A stretch of DNA of 64,000 nt, from assembly GCA_013314775.1 (NCBI GenBank), contig JABUFB010000008.1, forward strand, positions 1,064,392-1,128,391, written 5' to 3'. The stretch comes from Armatimonadota bacterium. GTDB taxonomy: Bacteria; Armatimonadota; Zipacnadia; Zipacnadales; JABUFB01. The notes beneath the pieces were generated by a model. That model was not told where the DNA came from. It searched no databases and was given only the letters and a program-made list of their open reading frames with translations. The first letter of the stretch is position 1; each line of letters starts with the position of its first letter. Below, piece after piece: positions 16,199 through 25,229 of the stretch. The position numbers were made by a program, and so were the translations under genes.

Positions 16199-16582
16199 CT
16201 ATTTCAAGTTGATTGGTCCCGTGAGGCCGGTGCCATCGGTGTAGTATGTGGCCCACGTGCCGGTCCCACGCCCCGAGACTTTCATCATGAACCCGGCCGC
16301 GACACCAGTCTGGAAGAAGCCGTCGGTGCCGTCAGGAACGAAGCGCACTGCCGAGGTGCCTTCCGGGGTCGCCACCCAGCCGGGCGGCGCGGTGAAATCC
16401 TGAACCCGTCCGCGCATCACGCTGATGAGCAGTGAATGGAAGTCGGTCGGGTCGTCAACAACCAGTGTCAGATAGGCCTTTCCGCGTGCGTTCTCAACGG
16501 CCACTCCATCGGCATACACGGCGGGAACTGCGACAGCCAGCACGGCCACAACAAGCACCCAGCACGTCATTCTGACTCGCAT
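16199..16582 (-). CDS. Small secreted protein of unknown function
   Basis: The product has 127 residues. ATG 16582 has GGGAGGAC at about 8 bases, and the next residues form a signal peptide (MRVRMTCWVLVVAVLAVAVPAVYADG). The mature part is about 100 residues, hydrophilic and beta-rich (AYLTLVVDDPTDFHSLLISV, GFFQTGVAAGFMMKVSGRGTGTW). I do not recognise the family. It is flanked by a strong hairpin downstream and an AT-rich region upstream, so it looks like an independent transcription unit. A longer start at 16738 is possible but would bury the signal peptide. Confidence 0.7.
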   Translation of the reverse strand: MRVRMTCWVLVVAVLAVAVPAVYADGVAVENARGKAYLTLVVDDPTDFHSLLISVMRGRVQDFTAPPGWVATPEGTSAVRFVPDGTDGFFQTGVAAGFMMKVSGRGTGTWATYYTDGTGLTGPINLK

Positions 16583-16887
16583 TGCGACGTCCTCCCTGTA
16601 CGTAGCGAACCCAGATTTCGCTGCGTTGCCCCCTCCGGCCCGCTCTACAGCGGGCGGATATGATGAATGTTCCACATCCGAGCCGGCAGTTCCTTTCAAA
16701 AAACCAAGAAAAAGACAGACCTCTCTGGTTTGACTCAAGCTTATATATGACTAAGCTCAATTCAATGTGACAGTCTCTGCGACCGGACGGAGGAGACTGG
16801 CGGAGACTCTGGAGGGTTGACCCGCAAGGCGAGGCGAACAACGGAGGGGCGGGATGAGGGCGGACCAACCGGCGCGTATGGGGCCCG
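16583..16887 (-). promoter_or_regulatory. Gap with AT-rich promoter-like sequence
   Basis: On the minus strand, positions 16770-16735 read TTGAATTGAGC followed by CATATATAAGC, a plausible but imperfect -35/-10 arrangement (short spacer) for the small secreted gene. A T-rich run (CTTTTTCTTGG then TTTTTTG) follows at about 16710-16690. No gene is seen in this gap. Confidence 0.35.
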
Positions 16888-17163
16888 TCAGATCACCTTC
16901 AGCACCACCAGCACGCCCATGACGATGAATGCCCCGCCTGCCACGTACCGGATCAGCTCGCGGGGCAGACACGTAGCGCACACCTGGCCAAGGACGACCC
17001 CGAGTCCGGTCACAACGGCCAGCGCCAGTGCGCCGCCGGCGAACACAAGCCAGGGCGACTGGAACTTGGCAGCCTGGCTGATGACCGCAAGCTGGGTCTT
17101 ATCGCCCAGTTCGGCTAGCAGCAGAAGGGTGAAAGTGGAGACAAAGGGCTTCCAGTCCATCAT
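16888..17163 (-). CDS. GDT1/TMEM165 (UPF0016) family membrane transporter, single-repeat form
   Basis: The product has 91 residues and three hydrophobic segments. The family signature is at residues 18-23 (ELGDKT, within LLLLAELGDKTQLAV). The family exports Mn2+ or other divalent cations; full-length members carry two such repeats. This one has a single repeat and must pair with another copy or form a homodimer. The start is ATG 17163, or the next codon, behind GGAGG. It is divergent from the cytosolic fucosidase gene. I looked for a yybP-ykoY Mn2+ riboswitch in the 204-base upstream region and could not see one. Confidence 0.88.
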   Translation of the reverse strand: MMDWKPFVSTFTLLLLAELGDKTQLAVISQAAKFQSPWLVFAGGALALAVVTGLGVVLGQVCATCLPRELIRYVAGGAFIVMGVLVVLKVI

Positions 17164-17367
17164 GATCCTCCGGTGAGTACAAACGCGCTGCCGGCAGGAA
17201 GCCGCAACGCGCTTCGTTATGCGTCCTCGCGGCATTCTACGCTGGGACGTAGGCAAGGACAAGTGTCCGGTCGGGCAGGACAGCACCGACTGAGCAGCGA
17301 ACCTGCCGCTGATAGACTGTACGTTCCACGGCAAGCACCGCAGATCATAGACCAGGAGTCCACAGAC

Positions 17368-19107
17368 ATGGTTGACGGCACTTCCCCGGAGATGTGGGGC
17401 AAAGCAGGTGGGAAGCAGGAAGGCGATCTGAAGCGCGGCGCCTGGCTCAAGGACTCGCGGTTCGCGATGTTCATCCACTGGGGCCTGTACTCCGAACTGG
17501 CCGGGCGCTGGAAGGGCCGGACCTACTATGGCATCAGTGAGTGGATCATGAACCGCGCGCGAATTCCGGTGGCTGAGTACGAGCAGGTCGCCGCGCGGTT
17601 CAACCCGGTGGAGTTCGATGCCGCGGAGTGGGTAGGCATCGCGAAAGCCGCAGGCATGCGGCACATTATGATCACCGCGAAGCACCACGACGGGTTCGCG
17701 CTGTTCAAGTCGCAGGCGAGCCCGTACAACATCGTGGATGCCACGCCCTTCGGCCGTGACCCGATGAAGGAACTTGCCGATGCCTGCAGTGCCGAGGGCC
17801 TGCGCCTGGGCTTCTATTACTCGCAGACCCAGGACTGGCACGAGCAGGACGCCGTGGGCAACTCTTGGGACTGGCCCGAGGGCGGGGATTTCGACCGGTA
17901 TCTGCATGGCAAGGTCGTGCCCCAATTGCGGGAGCTTCTCACCGGCTATGGCCCCGTGGCCGGGGTCTGGTTCGACACGCCGGGGCCGATCACGCCCGAT
18001 CAGTCGCGGATGCTGGTGGATCTGGTACACGAACTGCAGCCGGAGTGCCTGGTAAACAGCCGCATCGGCAACGGTCTGGGAGATTACGATACTCTCGGTG
18101 ACCAGGAGATCCCGCGTTTGCCTCGGGAGGGTCTCTGGGAGACGCCGGACACCCACAATGATACGTGGGGCTACGCCTGGTATGACCGCAACTTCAAGGG
18201 CCCGCGCACCGTGGCGGAACGGCTCATCAGGGTTGCGAGCCGCGGCGGGACCTACATGCTCAATGTCGGCCCCGACGGGCTGGGACGCATCCCGGAAGCA
18301 TCAGAGCGAGTCTTGCGCGAGGTCGGACGCTGGGTGCATGCGCATGAGGACGCGATCCACGGCGTTGACCCCACGCCGCTGGGCCCTCTCCCCTGGGGTG
18401 AATGCACGGCAAGGGCCAACAAGCTTCATCTGCACGTCTTCGACTGGCCTGCGAGCGGGAGATTGGTGGTTCCGGGGCTGCGATCGCCGGTGGAAACGGC
18501 CCGGATTGGCGATGAGACACTCCCGGCGACTGCAGGAGACGCGCACGTGACGGTGCAGTTGCCGGCGGTCCGGCCGGGCGAGCTGATACCGGTGGTCGTC
18601 CTGGAAGTGCCGGAACCGATTGAGGCGGACCGGGAGCTGACCGTACTCGCGGGGAGCACGAACACACTGGATGCAGGCCTCGCCGAGATGACTGGCTGCG
18701 AGTTGCGGACGGTCCAGTGGATGGAGAAGTTCGGCGACTGGCAACACGCAGAGTGCGTGGGCGGCTGGCAGAAGGGCGGCACCGCGACCTGGACTTTCCG
18801 CACCCTCGAGCCGGGATCGTATGCTCTGGAACTGGAGTACTCCTGCCCTGCTGCAGATGACTACGCCGAGTGGCGGGTGCGGTGCGATGAGCTGGAGCTG
18901 ACCTTTCCGCTCATCGACACCGGCGAAAGAGATCGGCGCGAAGCTTTCGGCGGGCAACTGCCCCGGTTCCGTACATACCGCGTGGGCATCGTGGATTTCC
19001 CGGAGCCCGGGGCGCATCAGCTCTCGACCGGACCTGCTGAAGCGGAGGGCCGGGGGATGCGACTGGCCCTGGTGAGGTTGGTTCCCGTGGCCGGACTCGG
19101 TTCCTGA
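17368..19107 (+). CDS. Alpha-L-fucosidase (GH29), cytosolic form
   Basis: The 579-residue product starts at ATG 17368 (AGGAG about 9 bases before). It has no signal peptide. GH29 landmarks are RFAMFIHWGLYS (31-42), MITAKHHDGFALF (101-113), LRLGFYYSQTQDWHE and GPVAGVWFDTPG, where Asp203 is the likely nucleophile. Residues 345-579 are beta domains. The family cleaves terminal alpha-L-fucose. The next gene, 18 bases on, is a large LamG protein on the same strand, so the two are probably co-transcribed. It is distinct from the exported homologue at 23792-25105, suggesting that fucosylated oligosaccharides are also cut inside the cell. Confidence 0.9.
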   Translation: MVDGTSPEMWGKAGGKQEGDLKRGAWLKDSRFAMFIHWGLYSELAGRWKGRTYYGISEWIMNRARIPVAEYEQVAARFNPVEFDAAEWVGIAKAAGMRHIMITAKHHDGFALFKSQASPYNIVDATPFGRDPMKELADACSAEGLRLGFYYSQTQDWHEQDAVGNSWDWPEGGDFDRYLHGKVVPQLRELLTGYGPVAGVWFDTPGPITPDQSRMLVDLVHELQPECLVNSRIGNGLGDYDTLGDQEIPRLPREGLWETPDTHNDTWGYAWYDRNFKGPRTVAERLIRVASRGGTYMLNVGPDGLGRIPEASERVLREVGRWVHAHEDAIHGVDPTPLGPLPWGECTARANKLHLHVFDWPASGRLVVPGLRSPVETARIGDETLPATAGDAHVTVQLPAVRPGELIPVVVLEVPEPIEADRELTVLAGSTNTLDAGLAEMTGCELRTVQWMEKFGDWQHAECVGGWQKGGTATWTFRTLEPGSYALELEYSCPAADDYAEWRVRCDELELTFPLIDTGERDRREAFGGQLPRFRTYRVGIVDFPEPGAHQLSTGPAEAEGRGMRLALVRLVPVAGLGS

Positions 19108-19125
19108 TATCACGAGAGGTAACCT

Positions 19126-22100
19126 ATGTTGGGTATCCAGGCATTGCTCCTCCTCGCCACGGGCGCGACACAGGTCAGCGAGTGCGTGCCCCGTCCGGAA
19201 GACTACGCGTTGATGTGGTGGGCAGAAGGCTTCCCGTCCCATACCCCGGAAGCGCCGTGGCTGCGCTGCATCCAGACTGGGCGCTACGCCATCGCGCTCA
19301 ACACCGAGACGCTTCAGGTTCCGCATTTTGGTCGAGTATCTGCGGGCCTGGACTATGCCGGAGCTGCGAAGGCGGACAACAGCATCGTGCACAGCCTCCC
19401 CCCGGCAGACCTCTCCCTCACCATATCCGTGAACGGAAAGACCTACCGTTGCGAAAGCGGCGCGAAGTGGACGCAGTTCGGTGGCCCTAGGCTCATCGAA
19501 TCAGGACGGGTCATGCAGCGGGCGGATGTGACCGGCCTGGAATTCGCAGCGCAGGACGGCAGCCGGCTCCATGTGGACGCGCGGTTCGAGACAGTTGCCT
19601 GGCCCGACCGCCTGGCGCTCATTCTCGCCGCCCGGCCGGGCATGCAGCCGATTCCGCAGGGCGAGCCCTGTTTCGGGCGCATTGGCGGTGGGTACGGCTT
19701 GTCCGGCGCGAATCACCTCGAAATCCCGCACTCGCCGGAGCTTGAGCCAGAGCAGTTCACCCTGGAACTCTGGGCGTTCGTACCGGTGGATTACCAGGCA
19801 TCGCCTCGCCTGAGCCCGTGGCTGGTATGCAAGAACGGGAACGAGTGGGTGGACGGCAACTACGGAATCATGATCATCGGGGGCCGGCCGCGGGCGATCG
19901 TGAATATCGGCGGGGGGCGCGAGAACTGCTTCCAGTTGGAGGCCCAGGGCGGAGCTGTGGTGCGGACGGAACAGTGGAACCACCTGGCCATCAGCTATGA
20001 CGGAGACACCTTGCGCATCGCCGTGAACGGCCAGCCTGCCGGAGAGCTGAAGATCGGGCGGAAGCGCACGGCAGGGGCCGGAGGACTGGCCTTCGGGCGG
20101 CGCCAGGACAACTCCGGCGACGGCTACCACTTCCGGGGCGTGATCGACGAGGTGCGCCTGTACGACCGCGTGCTGACCGCCGAGGAGTTGCAGTCGCGCA
20201 CCACGAAGCCCGAGCAGGCGCTCGCAGGAGCAACGCCGGTGCGTGAGTGGTCTTTCGACCCGAAAGGGCAGGCATCGACGAACAGGCCCGGCGAGCGCTG
20301 GCGCGAAGCGTCGATGGAGGTCTTGCTGAGCACGGAAAGAGGCACAGAGCGAGGGCGATGGGCCCTGCCGGAGGGGGAGGCCTGGGATGCAGACGCCTGG
20401 CGCGAAGCAGCGCTGGTGCTCTCCCCGGGAACAGACGAGCCGCCGAACGCCGGACAGTCGCTCAGGGTGGCGGCAACCGAGGTGCCCGCGGGCAATGAGC
20501 GCGCGGTGGAGTATGACCCGGCGCGGGGCTGGCATCGGATCGACCTGAACGGGGTCGCGCCCATCATCCCGGAAGGCGGGCATGGGAACCAGAACGACGC
20601 GGTCGAGCGAGTGAGGATTACCCTGACCAACCCAGACCCGGTGGAGCGCACCGCGAGGCTGCTGTTCGAGAAGGGGGCGGCAGGGATCGCGTTGCGCTTC
20701 GGCGCACCGATTACCGGCGTGTCCGCGTTTCTGCTGGACGTCGAGGGTAACCCCACGGGCATCCCCGTCCAGATCAGCAAGAACTGGCACGGCAGGCCGG
20801 AAGGCGGCGTCTATGCCGGCCAGTGGTTCCACGGCTTCAGCATGGTGCGCGTGCCGCCCGGGGAGACGGTTGAGCTCGAGCTGAACATCGTCTACGGTCA
20901 CTACGGCGGGGTGGCGGCGGCGTCACACGCCCAGTTGTGCCTGATCGGCTGGGGCAGCAACCAGCTCTGGGACCAGTCGGCGCTGGGCTCGTGGGGCGAG
21001 AGCATCTGCTACGAACCCGATCAGGCACAGGCGGCGGCCACGGTCCTCGACGTGCGCCCGTTGATGGTGCGGTCGATGAACCGAAACATGGAGTGGAACT
21101 GGACGCACAATGTGGGCGGCGGCGACTTCTTCCGGTACTTTGCCCCCGATGGCAAGCGCGGTTTCCCCGCGCGCATGAAGACCGCGTACCTGAGTCAGTG
21201 CCCGGTTCTTACCGAGGTGCTCTACGCAGGTTGCACGGCGCAAAGACGCATCGAGCACGAGGCCACCGTGAGTCTGTACCGGTCGGACGACATCGTGCGG
21301 GGGGTATACCGGCTGAGGATGGACGTGAACGAGGCGACGCCTTTCTCGCGGTTCGTGATCTGCCAGATTGGCGCCGACACCTACAGCTACACCGGCGAGC
21401 GGAAGATGGCGCTGGGCAACGAGCAGGGCCTCGTGCGCGAGTGGGACACGCGCTGGGGAGGCGACCAGTACCGCACGGAGCCAATGCAGTGCACTGGCCG
21501 CGTCCCGTGGGTGTCGCTCCACGATGCGGTGTCTCGGGCCGGCGAAAATGGAGGCGCGTGGGCGAACCGGGGCCTGATTATCCGCAGTTGGAGGGCGCGC
21601 CTCGGCGGAAAGGATGCGAAACCATGGGTCGCGGAGTACGGGGTCCGTGCGTGCGGGACCGACACATCCACCATCGACATCATCCCGCCGCCCGGCGTCA
21701 ACCAACTGCAACCGGGGGATTTCGTGGAGGCCACGATCGAGCATGTGATCCTCCCCCAGCACCCAGAGGACTACTACGGCCCCAATGCGAACCTGCGTTC
21801 CGCGCTGGAGAGCGATGGCAACACCTGGCGGATGGTGTACCGAGAGGCAACCGGAAACGACATTGCGGTTTCCGCCACAGTGGGGAGGACGGAGCGCGAG
21901 CGGCCTGCATTGATCCGCGCTGAGGGGGACCGTGCGGAGTTCAGCCTCGAGGGCGGGCTGGGGTACGTGCCGGTGACTATCGCCGGACTGTCTCGACCGG
22001 GAGCAGCAATCCTCGAGACGCGGACCGCGGAAACCTGGATGAGAGCGCCCGGCGCGGACGTCTGGCAGGCCGATTATGACCCACGCACGGGGACATGGGC

Positions 22101-22179
22101 GTACACCTTCAGCGTTCGCGCGGACGCACCGCAGGATGTGCGAACCAGGCGGCAGTTCCGGTTCCGCCTGCGGGACTGA
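19126..22179 (+). CDS. Large LamG-domain protein, secreted
   Basis: The product has 1017 residues; GAGAGGT precedes ATG 19126. A short hydrophobic start (MLGIQALLLLATGATQVSEC) probably acts as a signal peptide. Residues about 190-350 form a LamG/concanavalin-like fold with typical strands (FTLELWAFVPVDYQ, EQWNHLAISYDGDTLRIAVNGQPAGELKIG, FRGVIDEVRLYDRVLTAEE). The last 600 residues are beta-rich and unassigned, and they contain WNWTHNVGGGDFFRYF and other aromatic patches. It follows the GH29 gene by 18 bases. It may bind or process the same glycan, but no catalytic motif is recognised. Confidence 0.82.
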   Translation: MLGIQALLLLATGATQVSECVPRPEDYALMWWAEGFPSHTPEAPWLRCIQTGRYAIALNTETLQVPHFGRVSAGLDYAGAAKADNSIVHSLPPADLSLTISVNGKTYRCESGAKWTQFGGPRLIESGRVMQRADVTGLEFAAQDGSRLHVDARFETVAWPDRLALILAARPGMQPIPQGEPCFGRIGGGYGLSGANHLEIPHSPELEPEQFTLELWAFVPVDYQASPRLSPWLVCKNGNEWVDGNYGIMIIGGRPRAIVNIGGGRENCFQLEAQGGAVVRTEQWNHLAISYDGDTLRIAVNGQPAGELKIGRKRTAGAGGLAFGRRQDNSGDGYHFRGVIDEVRLYDRVLTAEELQSRTTKPEQALAGATPVREWSFDPKGQASTNRPGERWREASMEVLLSTERGTERGRWALPEGEAWDADAWREAALVLSPGTDEPPNAGQSLRVAATEVPAGNERAVEYDPARGWHRIDLNGVAPIIPEGGHGNQNDAVERVRITLTNPDPVERTARLLFEKGAAGIALRFGAPITGVSAFLLDVEGNPTGIPVQISKNWHGRPEGGVYAGQWFHGFSMVRVPPGETVELELNIVYGHYGGVAAASHAQLCLIGWGSNQLWDQSALGSWGESICYEPDQAQAAATVLDVRPLMVRSMNRNMEWNWTHNVGGGDFFRYFAPDGKRGFPARMKTAYLSQCPVLTEVLYAGCTAQRRIEHEATVSLYRSDDIVRGVYRLRMDVNEATPFSRFVICQIGADTYSYTGERKMALGNEQGLVREWDTRWGGDQYRTEPMQCTGRVPWVSLHDAVSRAGENGGAWANRGLIIRSWRARLGGKDAKPWVAEYGVRACGTDTSTIDIIPPPGVNQLQPGDFVEATIEHVILPQHPEDYYGPNANLRSALESDGNTWRMVYREATGNDIAVSATVGRTERERPALIRAEGDRAEFSLEGGLGYVPVTIAGLSRPGAAILETRTAETWMRAPGADVWQADYDPRTGTWAYTFSVRADAPQDVRTRRQFRFRLRD

Positions 22180-22231
22180 GGCAGAGTCTCTGGCGATAAC
22201 TCCCTGGGAGCGCCGGCCGTGCCGGATACAG

Positions 22232-23629
22232 TTACGGTCGCGGATCGCGCACAATCACGAACTGCGTGGTGATCGTGTCACCCGCGCAGTAGAACAACCG
22301 ATAGCCTCGGGGCGTTGTGCCGTCGTGATTCCCCCGCGTGGTCGCGAGGCAGGCCGTGGTGGTATACAGCACCCCGTCGATGACTTCCTCCTGATTGGCG
22401 TGGTAATGCCCCGAGAGAACAGCCTTCAGGTTGTGCCCCTTGAACAGCGCGATCACATCCGCCGCGCCGGGAGCCAGATAGGCGCGGGTATTGGGGTACA
22501 GCGGGTGGTGAGTACACAGGACGATGGGCTGAGACGGGTCAGTAGCCTTGAGCAGCTCGCGAAGCCACTCGATGCGCTCCCCGCCGATGGGCTCGGTCTC
22601 CGGGTTGGAGTCCAGCAGGATGAACTTCCAACCGGCGTACTCGAAAACCCGGTTCAGGGGACCGAACTCACGCTCGAAGTAGCCCCCAGCGAGATCATGG
22701 TTGCCGCGCAGAGCGTAGTATGGCCTGCGTAGACGATCCAGTCCCATACGCGCAAGGGCCATGGCGTCTGACGCGGAATCCTGCGTCAGGTCCCCCAGCC
22801 ACAGGCTGAACGCCACGTACGGGTCGGCGTTGATCATGTCTACCGCGTCGTTGAGGATTTCGACGCTCTTTGTGTCGGTGATATGGATGTCGTTTCCCTG
22901 CGCGAAACCGAACTCCAAAGCAGCGGGGTGGTTCTGCTGCCACTGTACCCAACCAGACGCCAGCTCGTCCCCGGACAGGGCACGGTCGTGGATTGCCGCA
23001 AGGGCCACTCCACCCGAGTAGGGACCGTTGAGGTTCGAGTAGGCGCCGACGGTGAGAGGCGTCCCGGGCCTGGAGACGAGAGAACCACTGATCTTGGATT
23101 CCGCGACGAGACCGCCATCCACATACAGGCGCGCTGCCGTGCCGTCGTAGGTCAGCGCAAGCTGGTGCCAGCCGGGCACGATCGGCGCGCTGACACCGGT
23201 CTGCCCTGAATCCGTGGTGACCCGGCCGACCCAGTTGCCCTGCGGGTCGGTGATGATGCCGAACACATCGCCGTCGGGACCGCCGTACACGTCCCGGCAG
23301 ACGATCCCGGCGTAGAGGTTCCCGCGCTGCTCCTGGAAGACCACCGCGACCAGGGAGAATGCGGGCCAGCCATCGCCCAGAGCGGGCCCGACAGCGTACA
23401 TCCCTGGCCCGGTCCGCAGGAGTGTGCGGCCCATGAACTGCTCGACCGAGTCGCCTTTGAGCGCGAGAGGGTGGCCATTGCCGGAGGTGTCGGTTACAAC
23501 GGTTCCTTCGATGCTCTCGGCGGCCCACGAGGCGATGGGAACATCGCCTGAGAAAACTGGCGCTGTCAGAGTCAGTGCGAGAAGCGCGCTAAGCACGAAT
23601 CTGCTCGTTTGGCCAGTAGGAGTCGTCAT
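22232..23629 (-). CDS. Secreted LamG-metallophosphoesterase fusion
   Basis: The product has 465 residues. A signal peptide (FVLSALLALTLTAPVFSGD) leads into a LamG-like domain (about 30-225: WHQLALTYDGTAARLYVDGG, YSGGVALAAIHDRALSGDELA). A calcineurin-like phosphoesterase follows, with all metal-site motifs: DIHITD, LGDLTQ, LRGNHD, CTHHPLY and GHYHAN. The pairing of a glycan-binding-type fold with a phosphoesterase suggests action on a surface or extracellular phosphorylated substrate. It is convergent with the LamG gene and is the last of four minus-strand genes (27802 to 22232) that may be expressed together. The substrate is unknown. Confidence 0.88.
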   Translation of the reverse strand: MTTPTGQTSRFVLSALLALTLTAPVFSGDVPIASWAAESIEGTVVTDTSGNGHPLALKGDSVEQFMGRTLLRTGPGMYAVGPALGDGWPAFSLVAVVFQEQRGNLYAGIVCRDVYGGPDGDVFGIITDPQGNWVGRVTTDSGQTGVSAPIVPGWHQLALTYDGTAARLYVDGGLVAESKISGSLVSRPGTPLTVGAYSNLNGPYSGGVALAAIHDRALSGDELASGWVQWQQNHPAALEFGFAQGNDIHITDTKSVEILNDAVDMINADPYVAFSLWLGDLTQDSASDAMALARMGLDRLRRPYYALRGNHDLAGGYFEREFGPLNRVFEYAGWKFILLDSNPETEPIGGERIEWLRELLKATDPSQPIVLCTHHPLYPNTRAYLAPGAADVIALFKGHNLKAVLSGHYHANQEEVIDGVLYTTTACLATTRGNHDGTTPRGYRLFYCAGDTITTQFVIVRDPRP

Positions 23630-23791
23630 CGATCAAAGCGTCCCTCGTGTCGGTTGTTCGCGTGCCGCCTGGAACCAAACGAGCCGATGACGGCCAGGGA
23701 ACGGCGTTGTGCGCCTGTCAGGCACCCGTACGCTCCGGGTCAAGCACACTACAATCGTGGTTGACGAGACCGTTCTCTGCGAGGTCCCTAT

Positions 23792-25105
23792 TCAGCCCTG
23801 CCAGAGCACCTCGATCACGTCGTCCAGCCCTGTCACGCTCTCCGTAGGCGCCTCGATGATGAGTCTGCCGTTCTCTTCGCGGTGAGGTAGGTTCTGGCCG
23901 GTGGCAAGTAGTCTCACGCGTTTCGGCACGGCCGGAGGAAGCACTTCGATATTGCCCCTGTGCCCCGGAAGGACATGGAGATACCAGACATCTTCCCCGC
24001 GGGTGATGGGCACATTGGCGCGGTCGTCGCCGGGGGTCGGCCTGGCGCCGATGAGCGACTTGCGACTGTGCTTCATCCACCCGGCCAGTTCCGCGGCATG
24101 GTCGTAGAAGCCCTGGGGCATAGTTCCGTCCGGAGCAGGGCCGACATTGAGCAGGAAGTTCCCGCCCCATGACCGGCACTTGACCAGGGTCTCGATGACC
24201 CAGGATGTGGGGCGAAAGCGCCCCTTCGGATTGTAGCCCCAGTGACCGTTCCAGGCGATGCAGTATTCCCACCAGCCCGATGGACGGCCGTCCGGGAAGT
24301 TCCATTCAGGGGTGGCGAAATCGCCCACGCCTCCCCAGCGGGGATTGATCACGATGCCGGGCTGCAGGTCCCGCACCCACTGGAGGGTCTGCTCGGTGCG
24401 GATGTCCTTGATGCCCGGCCAGCCCATGCCGTCAAACCACAGCAGGTCGATCTTTCCGTAGCGCGTGAGCAGTTCGGCAAGCTGCCCGATGGTGTATTCG
24501 TAGAAGGCGTCGAAGTCTTTCTGGTTCTGGATAGGCTCCCGTGGGGGGTGCTTGCCACGCTTATTGTAGTCGAAGTCCACGTCGCCCACGGGGAACCCCG
24601 GGTAATGCCAATCCACGGGCGAAAAGTAGAAGCCGACTTTCAGACCGTGCCTGCGGCAGGCATCGACGTAGGGTTGTAGCAGGTCGCGACCGCCCATATA
24701 CTGGCGGGTGCTCATGTCGCCGAAATGCGTGGGCCACAGAGCGTAGCCGTCGTGGTGCTTTGTGGTGAGCACTGCGTAGGTGAAGCCGGCCTCCGCGGCG
24801 GCTTGCATCCACTTGTCCGGGTCGTAGTTCTGGGGATTGAAGTCTTTGGCCAGCGCGTAATACTTGTCAGGCGGGTGGAAGCGGGGATCGCCGCCTGCCG
24901 GGTAGTCCTTGATCATCGCCCAGGAGGGTTGGATTCCGGCAACGCTGTGAATTCCCCAATGCATGAACAGGCCCAGGCCCGCTTCCGGGAACCATTGGGC
25001 GTCCGGGTGGGTGGTGCGCTCGAACTTCGGGGCCGCTCCGGCGGGAATGCAGAGCGCCAGAGCCAGCAATGCGGGAGGTATCAGCATGGGTGTCACGCCT
25101 CGCAT
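23792..25105 (-). CDS. Alpha-L-fucosidase (GH29), exported form
   Basis: The product has 437 residues with a signal peptide (LIPPALLALALCIPAGAAP). ATG 25105 is used here; ATG 25087 also fits, with GAGGCG ahead of it. GH29 motifs are LGLFMHWGIHS, VLTTKHHDGYALW, LKVGFYFSPVDWHYPG and KIDLLWFDGMGWP, with Asp225 the likely nucleophile. WEYCIAWNGHWGYN and GGNFLLNVGPAPDG mark the end of the barrel. A short C-terminal beta segment ends VLWQG. It lies in a minus-strand run with a CBM-like gene upstream and the phosphoesterase downstream. It is likely to act in the periplasm or outside the cell. Confidence 0.9.
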   Translation of the reverse strand: MRGVTPMLIPPALLALALCIPAGAAPKFERTTHPDAQWFPEAGLGLFMHWGIHSVAGIQPSWAMIKDYPAGGDPRFHPPDKYYALAKDFNPQNYDPDKWMQAAAEAGFTYAVLTTKHHDGYALWPTHFGDMSTRQYMGGRDLLQPYVDACRRHGLKVGFYFSPVDWHYPGFPVGDVDFDYNKRGKHPPREPIQNQKDFDAFYEYTIGQLAELLTRYGKIDLLWFDGMGWPGIKDIRTEQTLQWVRDLQPGIVINPRWGGVGDFATPEWNFPDGRPSGWWEYCIAWNGHWGYNPKGRFRPTSWVIETLVKCRSWGGNFLLNVGPAPDGTMPQGFYDHAAELAGWMKHSRKSLIGARPTPGDDRANVPITRGEDVWYLHVLPGHRGNIEVLPPAVPKRVRLLATGQNLPHREENGRLIIEAPTESVTGLDDVIEVLWQG

Positions 25106-25229
25106 GGGTACGATCTCTTGAGTCCGTCCAGGGCCAATCCGGTTCGTGTTCGCGATACAGGGCAGCCAGTCGGGGACACCCTGCCTCCCACGTCGCCTTG
25201 GGGCGCGCGATGGGCTGTCCTGCCAGTTC

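Noticed and set aside
17164..17367. yybP-ykoY manganese riboswitch upstream of the GDT1-like gene
   Set aside because: The conserved loop sequences of that riboswitch could not be found by eye in the gap.
16888..18156. 422-codon minus-strand frame opposite the cytosolic fucosidase
   Set aside because: Only the last 91 codons (GDT1-like) are protein-like; the rest mirrors the GH29 gene.
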